A DNA stretch of 64,000 bases from JANXSF01 sp043745195 (GCA_043745195.1 JAYTTF010000055.1:1-64000); one strand, 5' to 3'. Positions 18,026 to 27,756 are shown, counted from the stretch's first letter. Numbers and translations are program-made. The notes: generated by a model from the sequence alone, not told the origin.

Positions 18026-18772
18026 ATGCGCCGCATCAAAATCACACTGTCCTACGACGGTGGAGCCTACCACGGCTGGCAAATTCAGACCACCGGCTTA
18101 GTTACTATTCAAAGCGTTCTTGAAGAAGTACTGCTGCGAATTGAGAAGAAGCCAGTAACAGTGCTTTCATCCGGCAGGACGGACGCGGGAGTGCATGCTT
18201 TGGCCCAAACAGCGGCATTCTCCTTGGAAAACCCGTTGCCTTTGGAAAACCTCAGGCGCGCTATGAATTGGTTTCTGCCCACGGATATTCGAATTTTGGA
18301 GGTGGAAGAAGTTCACGCAACATTTCATCCACGCTTCGATGCAGTTTCGAAACTTTACGAATACCGGCTATTTCGCGAGGAAATATGCCCGCCCTTTGTT
18401 CGCCGCTACGTGCATTATTTTCCGTACCCGTTGAATGAAACCGTAATGATTCAAGCCGCCCCAATCTTGGAAGGTACCCACGACTTTTCCGCATTTGCGG
18501 CAGCCGATTCAAAAGATCCAAAGGGTTATTCAAAGGTTCGAACCATTTTTACGTCGACCGTGGAGCGTCAGGGCGATTGCCTGATTTACCAAGTTTCAGG
18601 CACAGGTTTTCTAAAGCACATGGTGCGGAATCTAGTTGGCTCGCTAATCGAAGTAGGGAAGGAAAACATTACGCCCGATCAACTGAGGGAACTGGTGGAA
18701 AATCCATCTGGCAACAAAGGCGGACCAACGGTTCTGTCACAGGGGCTGTTCCTAATCAGTGTGCAGTACTGA
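18026..18772 (+). CDS. truA: tRNA pseudouridine(38-40) synthase
   Basis: 248 residues from ATG at 18026, 3 bases after pyrE; the longer reading from 17963 lies inside pyrE. ITLSYDGGAYHGWQIQ opens the protein, and the catalytic Asp is D53 in SSGRTDAGVHA. FAAADSKDPKGYSKVRTI and GTGFLKHMVRNLVGSLIEVGKE are further family signatures. TruA isomerises uridines 38-40 in the anticodon arm of tRNAs. It ends 1 base from the convergent lexA stop, leaving no space for a terminator. Confidence 0.95.
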   Translation: MRRIKITLSYDGGAYHGWQIQTTGLVTIQSVLEEVLLRIEKKPVTVLSSGRTDAGVHALAQTAAFSLENPLPLENLRRAMNWFLPTDIRILEVEEVHATFHPRFDAVSKLYEYRLFREEICPPFVRRYVHYFPYPLNETVMIQAAPILEGTHDFSAFAAADSKDPKGYSKVRTIFTSTVERQGDCLIYQVSGTGFLKHMVRNLVGSLIEVGKENITPDQLRELVENPSGNKGGPTVLSQGLFLISVQY

Positions 18773-18773
18773 A

Positions 18774-19388
18774 CTAACTCAATCGCCGGATCACCGTGCG
18801 TACTACTCCTTGGATCACTAATTCCGATCGGGGAATCAACTCTGGATAGGCCGGATTCTCTGCTTTCAAAAACCATTTGCCCTTCACCCGGACCAGCCTT
18901 TTCAATGTGCTTTCTCCGTCTATCAGGGCCACTACAATTTGTCCAGCATTGGGGGTTGGTGTTGGCTCAATCACAACAGTATCGCCGCTAAGAATTCCTG
19001 CATCTTTCATAGAATCTCCCCGAACCACCAACGCATAGCTTCCGTCTTTAGGTTTGAAGCCAAGGGTGGGCTCATCCAGATTCAGCCAACTTTCCGGACG
19101 CATAGCATTGAATTGCTGCGGTGCTCCCGCTGGAATTTGACCAAATAAGGGGATCGGAATTGGCGGCGGCGGTTGATCGGTTTGCGAAACTAAATCGATT
19201 TGCCTGGAGCCGCGTCGCGCCCGCTTGATCATCCCTTTCGTTTCCAGCGCCAGCAGGTGTCCGGCAATTCCATTAGGACTTGCAATGCCGAACTGTTTTT
19301 GAAGCTCGGGTATGGATGGGGAGCAACCGCATTCGCGCCGGAAATCCACGATAAAGTCATAGATGGACTGTTGCCGTTCCGTAAGCAT
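18774..19388 (-). CDS. lexA: SOS-response transcriptional repressor LexA
   Basis: 204 residues. The N-terminal winged helix (1-66) includes LTERQQSIYDFIVDFRRECGCSPSIPELQ. The S24 autoprotease domain has the Ala-Gly scissile pair A87-G88 (GQIPAG), catalytic Ser126 (RGDSMKDAGI) and Lys163 (GESTLKRL). RecA-stimulated self-cleavage relieves repression of DNA-repair genes. A proline run (DQPPPPIPIP) forms the linker. The recognition-helix segment GIASPNGIAGHLLAL differs from E. coli. An imperfect inverted repeat 5 bases upstream of the ATG is a candidate autoregulatory operator (19393-19408). Confidence 0.95.
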   Translation of the reverse strand: MLTERQQSIYDFIVDFRRECGCSPSIPELQKQFGIASPNGIAGHLLALETKGMIKRARRGSRQIDLVSQTDQPPPPIPIPLFGQIPAGAPQQFNAMRPESWLNLDEPTLGFKPKDGSYALVVRGDSMKDAGILSGDTVVIEPTPTPNAGQIVVALIDGESTLKRLVRVKGKWFLKAENPAYPELIPRSELVIQGVVRTVIRRLS

Positions 19389-19392
19389 GATA

Positions 19393-19408
19393 GTATAAAC
19401 ACTTACAC
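19393..19408. promoter_or_regulatory. Candidate LexA operator between lexA and the DUF72 gene
   Basis: GTATAA-ACAC-TTACAC reads as a near-palindrome with 6-base arms (five of six pairs match) around a 4-base spacer. It lies 5 bases before the lexA ATG and 12 bases before the divergent DUF72 ATG. LexA proteins usually repress their own gene through such a site, and the motif used by acidobacterial LexA is not the E. coli CTGT-N8-ACAG. The assignment is by position and symmetry only. Confidence 0.45.
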
Positions 19409-19420
19409 GTTTTGGACTCT

Positions 19421-20377
19421 ATGTCAACGCCCTCTCTTTTTGCCGAACCTCCGTCGCGGCTGGCCACTTCGCTTAAAGTGTTGGCGAGCCAAAATGTTTT
19501 CATTGGAATGAGTTCCTGGAAGTATCCCGGATGGATGGGGAAAATCTATCATGAGGAAAACTACCGCACTCGAGGCAAGTTCTCTCAAAAGAAGTTTGAG
19601 GAAACTTGTCTGGCCGAATACGCCGATACTTTTCCCATTGTTTGTGGAGATTTTTCGTTCTACCAATTTCCCAGCGAAGCTTTCTGGAGCAAGTTATTTG
19701 CCTCAGCCCCCAGTTCCTTGCAATTCGCCTTTAAAGCACCCGAAGAGATTACGGTCAAGCAGTTTCCAATCCATGCCCGCTATGGCCAGCGCGCCGGAAT
19801 GTTGAATGAGAGTTTTCTCAATGCTGATGTTTTTGAACGAATGTTTCTGGAACTTTTGAAACCCTATCAAAACCGAACGGCGGTTATCATTCTTGAGTTT
19901 GGAACCTTTCCTAAAGCCGCAATGCAGGGTGTAGGAATGTTTGTTGCATTGCTGGATGAATTCCTTTGCAGACTGCCGCGAATGTTTCGCTATGGAGTTG
20001 AGACAAGGAATGCTGAATTCCTGGGCGTCGAATATTTCGAGTGTCTGCGGAAACATGGTGTTGCTCACGTCTTCAATGCCTGGACGCGGATGCCGGAACT
20101 GGATACGCAAATAAACTTGGCAGGCAGTATGACAGCCGATTTCGTGGTGACAAGGGCTTTGCTGAAACGGGAACGTCCTTATGAAGAGGCGGTGGCGAAG
20201 TTTGCACCATACACTCAGGTCCAGGAACCGAATATAGCCGCCCGCAAGGCCTTGGCCGACGTTGTTAAGCGTGCAATCCGGCAGAGAAAACCGGCGTATC
20301 TGTTCGTGAACAATCGGCTGGAAGGGAATGCCCCTGGTACCGTTGAAGGGGTCCTGGACATTTTGGAAAACGAATAG
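19421..20377 (+). CDS. DUF72 family TIM-barrel protein
   Basis: 318 residues from ATG at 19421; a TTG three codons upstream is the alternative. IGMSSWKYPGWMGKIYHEENYRTRGKFSQKKFEETCLAEYADTFPIVCGDFSFYQFPS is the typical DUF72 opening, and QFAFKAPEEIT plus FRYGVETRNAEFLG follow. The family adopts a TIM barrel and its reaction is unknown. The start lies close beside the divergent lexA and the candidate LexA site, so it may be under SOS control; that is inference from position. Confidence 0.85.
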   Translation: MSTPSLFAEPPSRLATSLKVLASQNVFIGMSSWKYPGWMGKIYHEENYRTRGKFSQKKFEETCLAEYADTFPIVCGDFSFYQFPSEAFWSKLFASAPSSLQFAFKAPEEITVKQFPIHARYGQRAGMLNESFLNADVFERMFLELLKPYQNRTAVIILEFGTFPKAAMQGVGMFVALLDEFLCRLPRMFRYGVETRNAEFLGVEYFECLRKHGVAHVFNAWTRMPELDTQINLAGSMTADFVVTRALLKRERPYEEAVAKFAPYTQVQEPNIAARKALADVVKRAIRQRKPAYLFVNNRLEGNAPGTVEGVLDILENE

Positions 20378-20380
20378 CGT

Positions 20381-22588
20381 TCACTGTTCTTTTTTCTTTC
20401 GGAACTGATCGAAAATTCCCCGAACGCTTTCAGCTGCATTCTGAATATCTTTCACTGACTTCATAGCGCCAGTAGCTGATTGCAATTTCATTTTTGCGAT
20501 GCGCTCGCCATCTGGCACAAGGTGCGGTTTTGAAAGTAATCCAGTGGCCAGCAAGGGAAGGATCAACTCTCCTTTCTCATTGGCAAGCGCAGTTGAAAGA
20601 AAGCCTCCAATTTGGGTGCCTCCAGCGCTTCTGCTGATGTCCTTATCCAGCGTGGTCATCAACTTCATATTCACTTTTTCGTCCAGGAGATTGAGCGTAC
20701 CAGCGGCTCCTAGTGAGCCTCCGCCGAATTCCAAGCGAATGTTGTCACTGGTGGCCAGACCGTTTTCAATCTTCATGGTGGCTGCAAGCTTAAGAAAATC
20801 TGTGAAGGAATTATCCTTCATTGCAAAACCGAGGAACCTGCCGATTCGGGCAAATTCATTCATCAGATTCAGACCGTTCAATCGCCCATCCAATAACTCG
20901 AACTTAAAGTTCCCACTCAACGATTTCGCCAATGGCTCGGTGGGATTCAAATTGAATTGAAAGCCGCCATCGGCACTCAGTTTGCCTCCAAGGATCTGTT
21001 TCAACCCTGTTGTTGAGCCCAGAAATTTAACTGCATCGATTGCATTAACTTTAGTGGAAACCTTCACCGCAACGGGATTTTGACGCAGGTCCGATTCGAT
21101 GGAGGCCGTGATCCCACCACCATAGAGGTTCCCTTGCATCGGATCCATTTTAAGCGTTCCATGATTGAGTGAAAACTGTGTAACGACATTATCGAAGACA
21201 AGTGAACTTGTGATCAACTTTCCGATTCGCGCGCTGCCCTGCAATGCTTGCGTAATGGCAGTGGAACTCTTGCTGCTTTGTTTGCCACTTCCTTCCGACT
21301 GAGCTTGCGCGGTGGGGATGAGGGACAATTCAGGTGTGTTCACCTCAAATTGAATAAGCTTTGGCGTTGCGTGAAAAGAAGCATGGCGAAGCTGCACCGG
21401 CTTGTCCAGGCCAGCCACAACAATTTCCGTTTCGTTCAACGTTCCCGAAGCCCGATAGCTAAGTGCTGCAGGCTGTGCTGCCAATCCCTTAAATGTTGCT
21501 TGCAGCGCGATTTTGCCATTGGCATTGATACCACTCACATTCATTCCGAACGCTGAAGCAGACGCCAACATTTGTGCAATCGTTCCAGAAGAATCAATCT
21601 CCGCTTCAATCGCAGGGGCCTTGCCCACTTCAGTCACTTTCAGGTTTGCATTCGCCTTGAAGTCGCCGGACTCGACAGTAAATGGCTGAAACGAAGCCGT
21701 GTCCTGATCCAGCGTCATGATCAACGTGGAGATCCTTACCGGATGCTTCCATTCCTTTCGGCTCATCTGCAGGTTCTTGCCCTGGATGTTTGCCTTCATC
21801 TGTTCACCAAGGGTGACGCTGCCTTCAATTGCGCCTGAAAATGCCGGCTCAACTGCTGTCAGATTAGTGGAGAATTGAATGGCACCACTGGCTGGAGCCC
21901 GGACTGTACCGGTTGCACTGATTCCTTTCAAGCCTGCTTGGCTAACGTCCGTTAGTTGAAACTTTCCATCGAATCCCTTATCCACAATTCCTGAGACATC
22001 GACCAATTGTTTGCCCTCGCCGTGAAGGTGCCCCGAGGCCTGAACCTTTGCCGGCTTGCCCGGCTTGAAGTCATGTAGCGTTACATTGACGGCCGTCAAG
22101 GATTGAGCAACGGAGCCTGCTCTTGTAACCGTAAGCGTGGCATCTTTCACCGCCAGTTCAGAAATGGATAAGTTGCTTTCTCCAGCGCCTTCCCTTTGCT
22201 GTCTTAAGCTTTGAAAATTCCACTTCCCATCGGCGTTGCTGCTCAATCGTATTGTTGGATGAATGATTGCTAGCGAATCAACTTTCACGTGTTTGTTCAA
22301 AAGCGAACGCAGATCGAGTTTTACCAGAACCTCATCCGCAACCAGGAACGGTGGACTACCATCCCATCCATTTGCTTCGGCAACTTTCACATTGCTCACG
22401 CTGACGGACAAAGGAAAAATCTTCAGGCTAAGAGCTCCTAGTTCTACCTTGCGATTCAGACCAGTTTCAAGCGCCGATTGGATTTGCGGTCGAAAGCTGT
22501 TTGCGTGGAAAAACAAAGGAAGCAACGTAACTAAACCAACCAGCAGCGTTACGATTCCGCCAACGCCGAAAAGCAGTTTCTTCTTCAT
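20381..22588 (-). CDS. AsmA-like inner-membrane-anchored lipid-transport protein
   Basis: 735 residues. One N-terminal membrane segment (about 5-27) is followed by NSFRPQIQSALETGLNRKVELGALSLKIFPLSVSVSNVKV, the AsmA N-terminal signature, and a C-terminal AsmA-like domain (LNGLNLMNEFARIGRFLG to GEGSLG-type beta strands around 560-680). AsmA/TamB/YhdP proteins form long periplasmic beta-groove bridges for phospholipid movement between membranes. The GAGGA ribosome site lies inside the stop region of the upstream CocE-like gene (3-base gap), making it the last gene of a receptor-hydrolase-AsmA operon. The C-terminus is Lys/Gln rich. Confidence 0.85.
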   Translation of the reverse strand: MKKKLLFGVGGIVTLLVGLVTLLPLFFHANSFRPQIQSALETGLNRKVELGALSLKIFPLSVSVSNVKVAEANGWDGSPPFLVADEVLVKLDLRSLLNKHVKVDSLAIIHPTIRLSSNADGKWNFQSLRQQREGAGESNLSISELAVKDATLTVTRAGSVAQSLTAVNVTLHDFKPGKPAKVQASGHLHGEGKQLVDVSGIVDKGFDGKFQLTDVSQAGLKGISATGTVRAPASGAIQFSTNLTAVEPAFSGAIEGSVTLGEQMKANIQGKNLQMSRKEWKHPVRISTLIMTLDQDTASFQPFTVESGDFKANANLKVTEVGKAPAIEAEIDSSGTIAQMLASASAFGMNVSGINANGKIALQATFKGLAAQPAALSYRASGTLNETEIVVAGLDKPVQLRHASFHATPKLIQFEVNTPELSLIPTAQAQSEGSGKQSSKSSTAITQALQGSARIGKLITSSLVFDNVVTQFSLNHGTLKMDPMQGNLYGGGITASIESDLRQNPVAVKVSTKVNAIDAVKFLGSTTGLKQILGGKLSADGGFQFNLNPTEPLAKSLSGNFKFELLDGRLNGLNLMNEFARIGRFLGFAMKDNSFTDFLKLAATMKIENGLATSDNIRLEFGGGSLGAAGTLNLLDEKVNMKLMTTLDKDISRSAGGTQIGGFLSTALANEKGELILPLLATGLLSKPHLVPDGERIAKMKLQSATGAMKSVKDIQNAAESVRGIFDQFRKKKEQ

Positions 22589-22591
22589 TCC

Positions 22592-24451
22592 TCATTTTCC
22601 CTTAGAAGGGAGTACCAATATATCCAGCCGTGATTCCTGTGATGGGCCGTAGTAAACCCGCTCAGTAGCTTTTATGAAATCGGAGCGCTTCGCTTTATAA
22701 ATATCAACGAATTGCTGTGGATTGCGGTCAACCAAGGGGAACCAGGAACTTTGGATCTGGATCATGATTTTGTGTCCCGGCCGGAAGGTATGGAAAATAT
22801 CTGGCAAGGTGAATTCAATCTTCTCCATTCTTCCAGGAACGAATGCCTCGGGAGTTTCAAAGCTCTTGCGGTACCGTCCGCGGAATGGTTCGCCGCGGAT
22901 CAGTTGCTGATATCCGCCCATGCGAACATTGGCAGGGTTTGGATTCGGGTCTGGAAAATCTGAAGGATATACATCAATCAGTTTCACCACAAAATCAGAA
23001 TCGGTGCCGGTGGTTGACACATAAAGAGTCGCTTTCAACGGCCCGGCCAGAGTTGTATCAAGTTCAAGAACCGGCGTTTGATACACCAGCACATCGGGTC
23101 GAGTGGCGGCAAAACGCTGGTCGTCCAGCATGTGTTCCTTCGTCATTGTGTTGGCGATGTAACCAACATAGGGAACCGGTCGAGCCGGATCACTTAAGTA
23201 TTCGTCAAAGCCTTTGCCCGATGCTCTGGTCCATGCCAATGCGCCGTCAACGCCTAGATAGAGGCTGCGCGGCTCAGCACCAGGAGGCGGCCACGACGGA
23301 TAGTTTCTCCAAACATTGGTGCCTGTTTCAAACACCACAGCTTCAGCCAATTTCGGATCTTTCTTGTCTTTTAAGAAAAATTCAAAAAAGGGAAGTTCCA
23401 CGTTTTTGCGGTAATATTCAGAAGTCTTCGCGTTGAATTCAATGTTGCCCAACGCCTGTCCTGGATTGCTTGACCAGCCGCCATGCGCCCACGGACCCAT
23501 CACCAGAATGTTGAAAGTTCCAGGCGAACTCTTTTCCACTTTTCGATATGTGCCCAGAGTACCGAACAGATCCTCTGCATCGAACCAACCGCCTACAGTC
23601 ATGACCGCTGGTTTGATGTTATTCAAATGCGGAACAATATCACGTGCCTTCCAAAAGGAGTCGTAGTTGGGATGCTTGGCCATGTCGTTCCAGAAAGGAA
23701 CGGCGTTCTTATTCATCTTCTCGTTGATCTCCGCCAGTGTGCCCATTTGCAGAAAAAGGTCGTAGCCATCGGGTGATGTGTAGTCGAAAGTTTGCAGTGG
23801 GGTGTTCTCCGCTTTGGCATGATTTTCGCGTGCGTTGTACCAAAGCCAACGGAACGCATGCGCTAAGTAAAGTGCTCCGTTATGATGAAAATCATCACCA
23901 ATAAACCAATCGCCAACGGGTGCTTGTGGCGAAGCGGCTTTGAGTGCTGGATGCGCATCAATCATTCCCGTTGAAGTGTAAAACCCCGGATAAGAAATAC
24001 CGTACATTCCGACACGTCCGTTGTGGCCCTCAATGTTCTTCAGCAAAAACGCAATGGAATCGTAGGTATCCGAACTTTCGTCCACATCTTTTGGGCCCTG
24101 TTTATTAGGGTTGTGAGGCCTGACCTGCTCAAATACTCCTTCCGATTTGAACCGTCCCCGCACATCCTGATAGGCAAAAATATAGCCTTCCTTGGGGAAC
24201 AAATCCGAAGGGCCCAAAGTAGTGCGATACTGATCCGCGCCATATGGCTTCACGCTATAGGGTGTGCGGGTAAAAAGCATCGGATATTGCTTGGATGCGT
24301 CCTTCGGGACATATACAGAAGTGAACAGCTTCACTCCATCCCGCATGGGAATGTTGAAGTCGAACTTCGTGTAGTGCTCTTTAATGTACTCTACTCCCTG
24401 GCCCAAGCAGACAGGAATCAGGAGGAGTGGTAGCAGCGATTTAATACACAT
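22592..24451 (-). CDS. CocE/NonD (X-Pro dipeptidyl-peptidase S15) family secreted hydrolase
   Basis: 619 residues with a signal peptide (CIKSLLPLLLIPVCLGQG). The alpha/beta-hydrolase core shows MRDGVKLFTSVYVPKD, YQDVRGRFKSEG, the nucleophile motif GISYPG near residue 151, an Asp candidate in VGGWFDAEDLFG and a His in GPWAHGG, followed by the C-terminal jelly-roll (DSDFVVKLIDVYP, GHKIMIQIQSSWFPLVDRNP). Members cleave acyl or peptide bonds such as cocaine esters, alpha-amino-acid esters and X-Pro dipeptides; the substrate is unknown. Its ATG lies inside the end of the TonB receptor gene (11-base overlap), so the two are coupled. Confidence 0.9.
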   Translation of the reverse strand: MCIKSLLPLLLIPVCLGQGVEYIKEHYTKFDFNIPMRDGVKLFTSVYVPKDASKQYPMLFTRTPYSVKPYGADQYRTTLGPSDLFPKEGYIFAYQDVRGRFKSEGVFEQVRPHNPNKQGPKDVDESSDTYDSIAFLLKNIEGHNGRVGMYGISYPGFYTSTGMIDAHPALKAASPQAPVGDWFIGDDFHHNGALYLAHAFRWLWYNARENHAKAENTPLQTFDYTSPDGYDLFLQMGTLAEINEKMNKNAVPFWNDMAKHPNYDSFWKARDIVPHLNNIKPAVMTVGGWFDAEDLFGTLGTYRKVEKSSPGTFNILVMGPWAHGGWSSNPGQALGNIEFNAKTSEYYRKNVELPFFEFFLKDKKDPKLAEAVVFETGTNVWRNYPSWPPPGAEPRSLYLGVDGALAWTRASGKGFDEYLSDPARPVPYVGYIANTMTKEHMLDDQRFAATRPDVLVYQTPVLELDTTLAGPLKATLYVSTTGTDSDFVVKLIDVYPSDFPDPNPNPANVRMGGYQQLIRGEPFRGRYRKSFETPEAFVPGRMEKIEFTLPDIFHTFRPGHKIMIQIQSSWFPLVDRNPQQFVDIYKAKRSDFIKATERVYYGPSQESRLDILVLPSKGK

Positions 24452-27400
24452 ATCTTAAGGTGAGTTGTACCACGCGTGAAGTATCGTCAGCACGGGATGC
24501 TCCCACAAAGTTCAGCGGATTGTAAGTGCTCACGATCCTTCCAAAGGCAAGGCTCTGTGCTGATCGCGTCGGAAATGCGAACCGCGGTGAATTGGTGACG
24601 TTGTACATTTCTGCGCGCAATCGCAAAGAATGATTCTCGCGAAGGGCAGGGAAGCTCTTTGAAAGGCCCAAGTCCCAGTTCTTGATTCCAGACCCATAGA
24701 AGGTGTTGCGGCCAATCGAATCCTTGCCTGTTCCACCAGGGTCGAAAGGTCTTTGGGTTTGCGGCGTGCGGACGGTAGGATAGAACGCATCCACTGGGAA
24801 AGCATCCTCGGAAAACTGCCTGCCAGTTGCCGGGTTAATTCGCCCGTTGTCCAACGATAGTCCATAAAGTGCGTTATTCAACAGAATTGGGCGATCGTTT
24901 GTAACGCCGTCCGCATTCACGTCGTAGCCTGCTGTCACCGTAAACGGATTGCCGCTTGCATAGGTGTGGTTCCCGCTGATGGACCATCCTCCAACGGTGT
25001 AACCTTTCCATCCACGATCCTTTCTAAACCACGGCAGATCGTACCCATAGTTGATGTTTGCCCGATGCCGTTGATCAAAGTCACTCAGACCACGAAGACT
25101 TCGTGCTGAATCGAGTTCCGATAACGTCACCCCTTGGGAAAAGTCGCTTCCCGTATCGATCGATTTGGCCAAGGAGTAGGCCAGCATCCAGTGAAATCCT
25201 TTGCTGTAACGCTTGCGCACTTGGACCCGCAGTGCATTGTAATAGCTCCAGGATCCGTTGCTGAATACAGTTAGCAATGCGTAGCGCGGGTCGGGCCGTC
25301 GCTCGTTATACCGAGGCTGGGCCAATGAAATGAAACCGGGCGCAGGAGCCGTGTTTCCAAGGTTTGAATCAATTTTGTCGTAAAGAATTCCAGTGACAGG
25401 ATCAGTGAATGGGAACCGCGAGCGATTGCTATTCGCGTTTTGAATCAGCCCAATTCCGCGGGTACGGGTATAGCCAACACTCAGAAGAAGGTCGCGCCCA
25501 ATTTGCCGGTCAAGTGTCAAATTGTAATGCTGGATGGAAGGCATCTTCAGATCAGGCGAAATCCTTGCCAGTGAAATGCGAGGCAATGGGCGATTCGGAT
25601 CGTAGACGTAACCGTTGGTAGAATCTCCAATTTCAAACGTTGGTCCAAAGGTTTGCAAAATTCCGTATGGATGTTGGGACCGCAGGCTGGCGCCGCTTTG
25701 CGAGAAGACGGATTGTGGAATGCGGCTGTGGAATAATCCAAATCCTCCACGCAGGCTTACCTTTTCCGGGCCGCCGATCAGCCACCGCAGCGCGGGGCTA
25801 ATTTTCCTAGGCGACCATGCGAAGCCAAAGCGAGGCTCATAGCCTTTCGTAAAAGTTTCGTAGCCATAACTGATCTTGTTGTTTACTTCAGTTGGCTTCA
25901 GAACCACTTCATGGCGATATCCAATGTTCAGAGTGAACGTTGGAGTCAGCTTCCAATCGTCCATCACATACTGGTTGAATTCACCGCTTCGGTTTTGTGT
26001 ATAGAAATTGCCGAAGCCTTTTTGGTAGCTGGCAACAAATCCTCGTAGGAAATTTTCATACCCCTCATAGAAATTAGCAGCGCCGCGGATTCCGCTGGAT
26101 GTGAAATTGTAAAACCCGCGGGAGTTGTTGTCTGCAATATCGTCCAGATGTTGACGACGGAAATCCAAGCCTACTTTCAAAACATGTTTGCCGCGAACAT
26201 GAGTCAGGTTGTAGTTGAATTGCTTGTCGGTTTGCCAGCGGTTGATTGGAAATCCGCCGGCAGAACCCATAGTTGTTGTAGTGTAGGCCGATGGGTTGGA
26301 GATGCGCACGATGGGCGTACCGTTGCCGTCGGAAATATCCACCAGCGTTGTTCGCAAACCTAAACCGAAGCGAAATTCACCGGAAGTGCTTGGAGAAAAA
26401 ATATGTGTGTGAGTCAGCCCCATGCTTTGCTGTTTATTGTTTTGGAAAGCAGATTCTCCCTGAATCAATGAATCTGGCCTCCGGTGCTGGCGGCTGTATT
26501 GGTAGCGAACTGCAAAGATATCTTTAACGGAAACATTGTAGTCAACACGACCGCTGAAATCTTCGTCGGGATAGGTGGCCGGTCTGGTCGCCGTCAAGCA
26601 GTGATCGCAGAAGGCTAGGTTGTTGGGTTTTACTTTGGGGAATCGGGCTATGATGTCATCCAGCACTTTCTTGTCGGCTTGCAGGTTCGGATGTTCGTTG
26701 GGATTCAAACAGAGGCGGCAATCGCCGATTTGAATCTTGTCCTCGGGTAGAAAAATGTAGCGTGTGAAAGTGTTGTATTGCTGCAAGTACGTTTTTTCCG
26801 AACTGTGAAACAGGAACAGTTTGTTTTTCAGAATGGGGCCGCCAATAGTTCCACCAAACTGATTGCGCCGGTAGGGAGCGCGCGGAACAACCGGTGTGCC
26901 GTCAGGTTTTGACCCGGCGGTATTGTTGAAAAACCCATTGCTGTTTAGAACCTGATTTTGAAACAGCTCGTATAAGTCTCCGTGGATCCGATTTGTCCCT
27001 GATTTCGATTGCACCAGAATAACCGTGCCGCCGCGTCCGAACTCAGCCGAGAAGGCATTGGTGAGTACCGCGAATTCCTTGATCGAACTAACGTTCACAT
27101 TTTGGCGGCTAGTGCCTTCCGAAGAATCGTCGTTATTCACACCATCTACTTGAAAGCTGGCGGAACGGCTACCTGTGCCATTGAACGAAGCGTAGCTGCC
27201 GCTGGAAAGCGTTGGATTGTTCACTCCAGAGAAACCGCCGCTCGATTGAAAGCCAGGCATCATTTCTAACAGCGCCAGCATGTTCCGCGATGAAAGCGGC
27301 CTATCCGCAATTTCTTTTTCGCCAACACTTCCGCGCTGCTCGCCTCTCGAAGTTTCGACTAAGGTGGCCTCAGCCTCTACCGTGATTTCGGTTTGCACCG

Positions 27401-27716
27401 TGGCCGGTTTCAAAGCAAAGTCCAAGGCCTTGGTAGTGCTCGAATCAACCTGGGCATTCCGTTGCACTCCACCAAATCCCGGCGCTTCCGCTTTTAATTG
27501 ATAAGCTCCAATGGGCAGAAAGCTCAACTGAAAATATCCTTTGTCATTGGATACGGATTCCCTTTTAAGGCCTGTCTCAATGTTCGTGGCTGTGAGACGT
27601 GCTCCTACCAGTACCGAACCGGAGACGTCATTTACATGCCCTTCAAGTGACCCGGTAACTGTTTGGGAAAGCAAAGGGAAACAAGCGAGAAGAAATACTA
27701 GGAAGCGGCAAAGCAT
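24441..27716 (-). CDS. TonB-dependent receptor, Oar-like, with carboxypeptidase-regulatory domain
   Basis: 1,091 residues with a signal peptide (1-17), then a CarboxypepD_reg fold (VTGSLEGHVNDVSGSVLVGARLTATN), a plug region (SRNMLALLEMMPGFQSSGGFSGVNN; FQVDGVNNDDSSEGTSRQNVNVSSIKEFAV) and a barrel ending VQLTLRYVY. Probable role: outer-membrane uptake or surface binding of a polymer or peptide. Unlike the receptor at 3965-7399 it heads an operon; the CocE-like hydrolase overlaps its last codons by 11 bases and the AsmA-like gene follows, suggesting import and hydrolysis of one substrate. A Cys pair cluster (IGDCRLCLNPNE, AFCDHCLTA, about residues 330-370) in the barrel is unusual. Confidence 0.92.
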   Translation of the reverse strand: MLCRFLVFLLACFPLLSQTVTGSLEGHVNDVSGSVLVGARLTATNIETGLKRESVSNDKGYFQLSFLPIGAYQLKAEAPGFGGVQRNAQVDSSTTKALDFALKPATVQTEITVEAEATLVETSRGEQRGSVGEKEIADRPLSSRNMLALLEMMPGFQSSGGFSGVNNPTLSSGSYASFNGTGSRSASFQVDGVNNDDSSEGTSRQNVNVSSIKEFAVLTNAFSAEFGRGGTVILVQSKSGTNRIHGDLYELFQNQVLNSNGFFNNTAGSKPDGTPVVPRAPYRRNQFGGTIGGPILKNKLFLFHSSEKTYLQQYNTFTRYIFLPEDKIQIGDCRLCLNPNEHPNLQADKKVLDDIIARFPKVKPNNLAFCDHCLTATRPATYPDEDFSGRVDYNVSVKDIFAVRYQYSRQHRRPDSLIQGESAFQNNKQQSMGLTHTHIFSPSTSGEFRFGLGLRTTLVDISDGNGTPIVRISNPSAYTTTTMGSAGGFPINRWQTDKQFNYNLTHVRGKHVLKVGLDFRRQHLDDIADNNSRGFYNFTSSGIRGAANFYEGYENFLRGFVASYQKGFGNFYTQNRSGEFNQYVMDDWKLTPTFTLNIGYRHEVVLKPTEVNNKISYGYETFTKGYEPRFGFAWSPRKISPALRWLIGGPEKVSLRGGFGLFHSRIPQSVFSQSGASLRSQHPYGILQTFGPTFEIGDSTNGYVYDPNRPLPRISLARISPDLKMPSIQHYNLTLDRQIGRDLLLSVGYTRTRGIGLIQNANSNRSRFPFTDPVTGILYDKIDSNLGNTAPAPGFISLAQPRYNERRPDPRYALLTVFSNGSWSYYNALRVQVRKRYSKGFHWMLAYSLAKSIDTGSDFSQGVTLSELDSARSLRGLSDFDQRHRANINYGYDLPWFRKDRGWKGYTVGGWSISGNHTYASGNPFTVTAGYDVNADGVTNDRPILLNNALYGLSLDNGRINPATGRQFSEDAFPVDAFYPTVRTPQTQRPFDPGGTGKDSIGRNTFYGSGIKNWDLGLSKSFPALRENHSLRLRAEMYNVTNSPRFAFPTRSAQSLAFGRIVSTYNPLNFVGASRADDTSRVVQLTLRYVY

Positions 27717-27756
27717 GTTGATATTATGCAGCTAGTAGCGGTTTCAATCAAGACAA

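Noticed and set aside
22843..23436. 197-codon open frame on the plus strand inside the CocE-like gene
   Set aside because: Antisense shadow; low-complexity Arg/Gln/Ser sequence with no family features.
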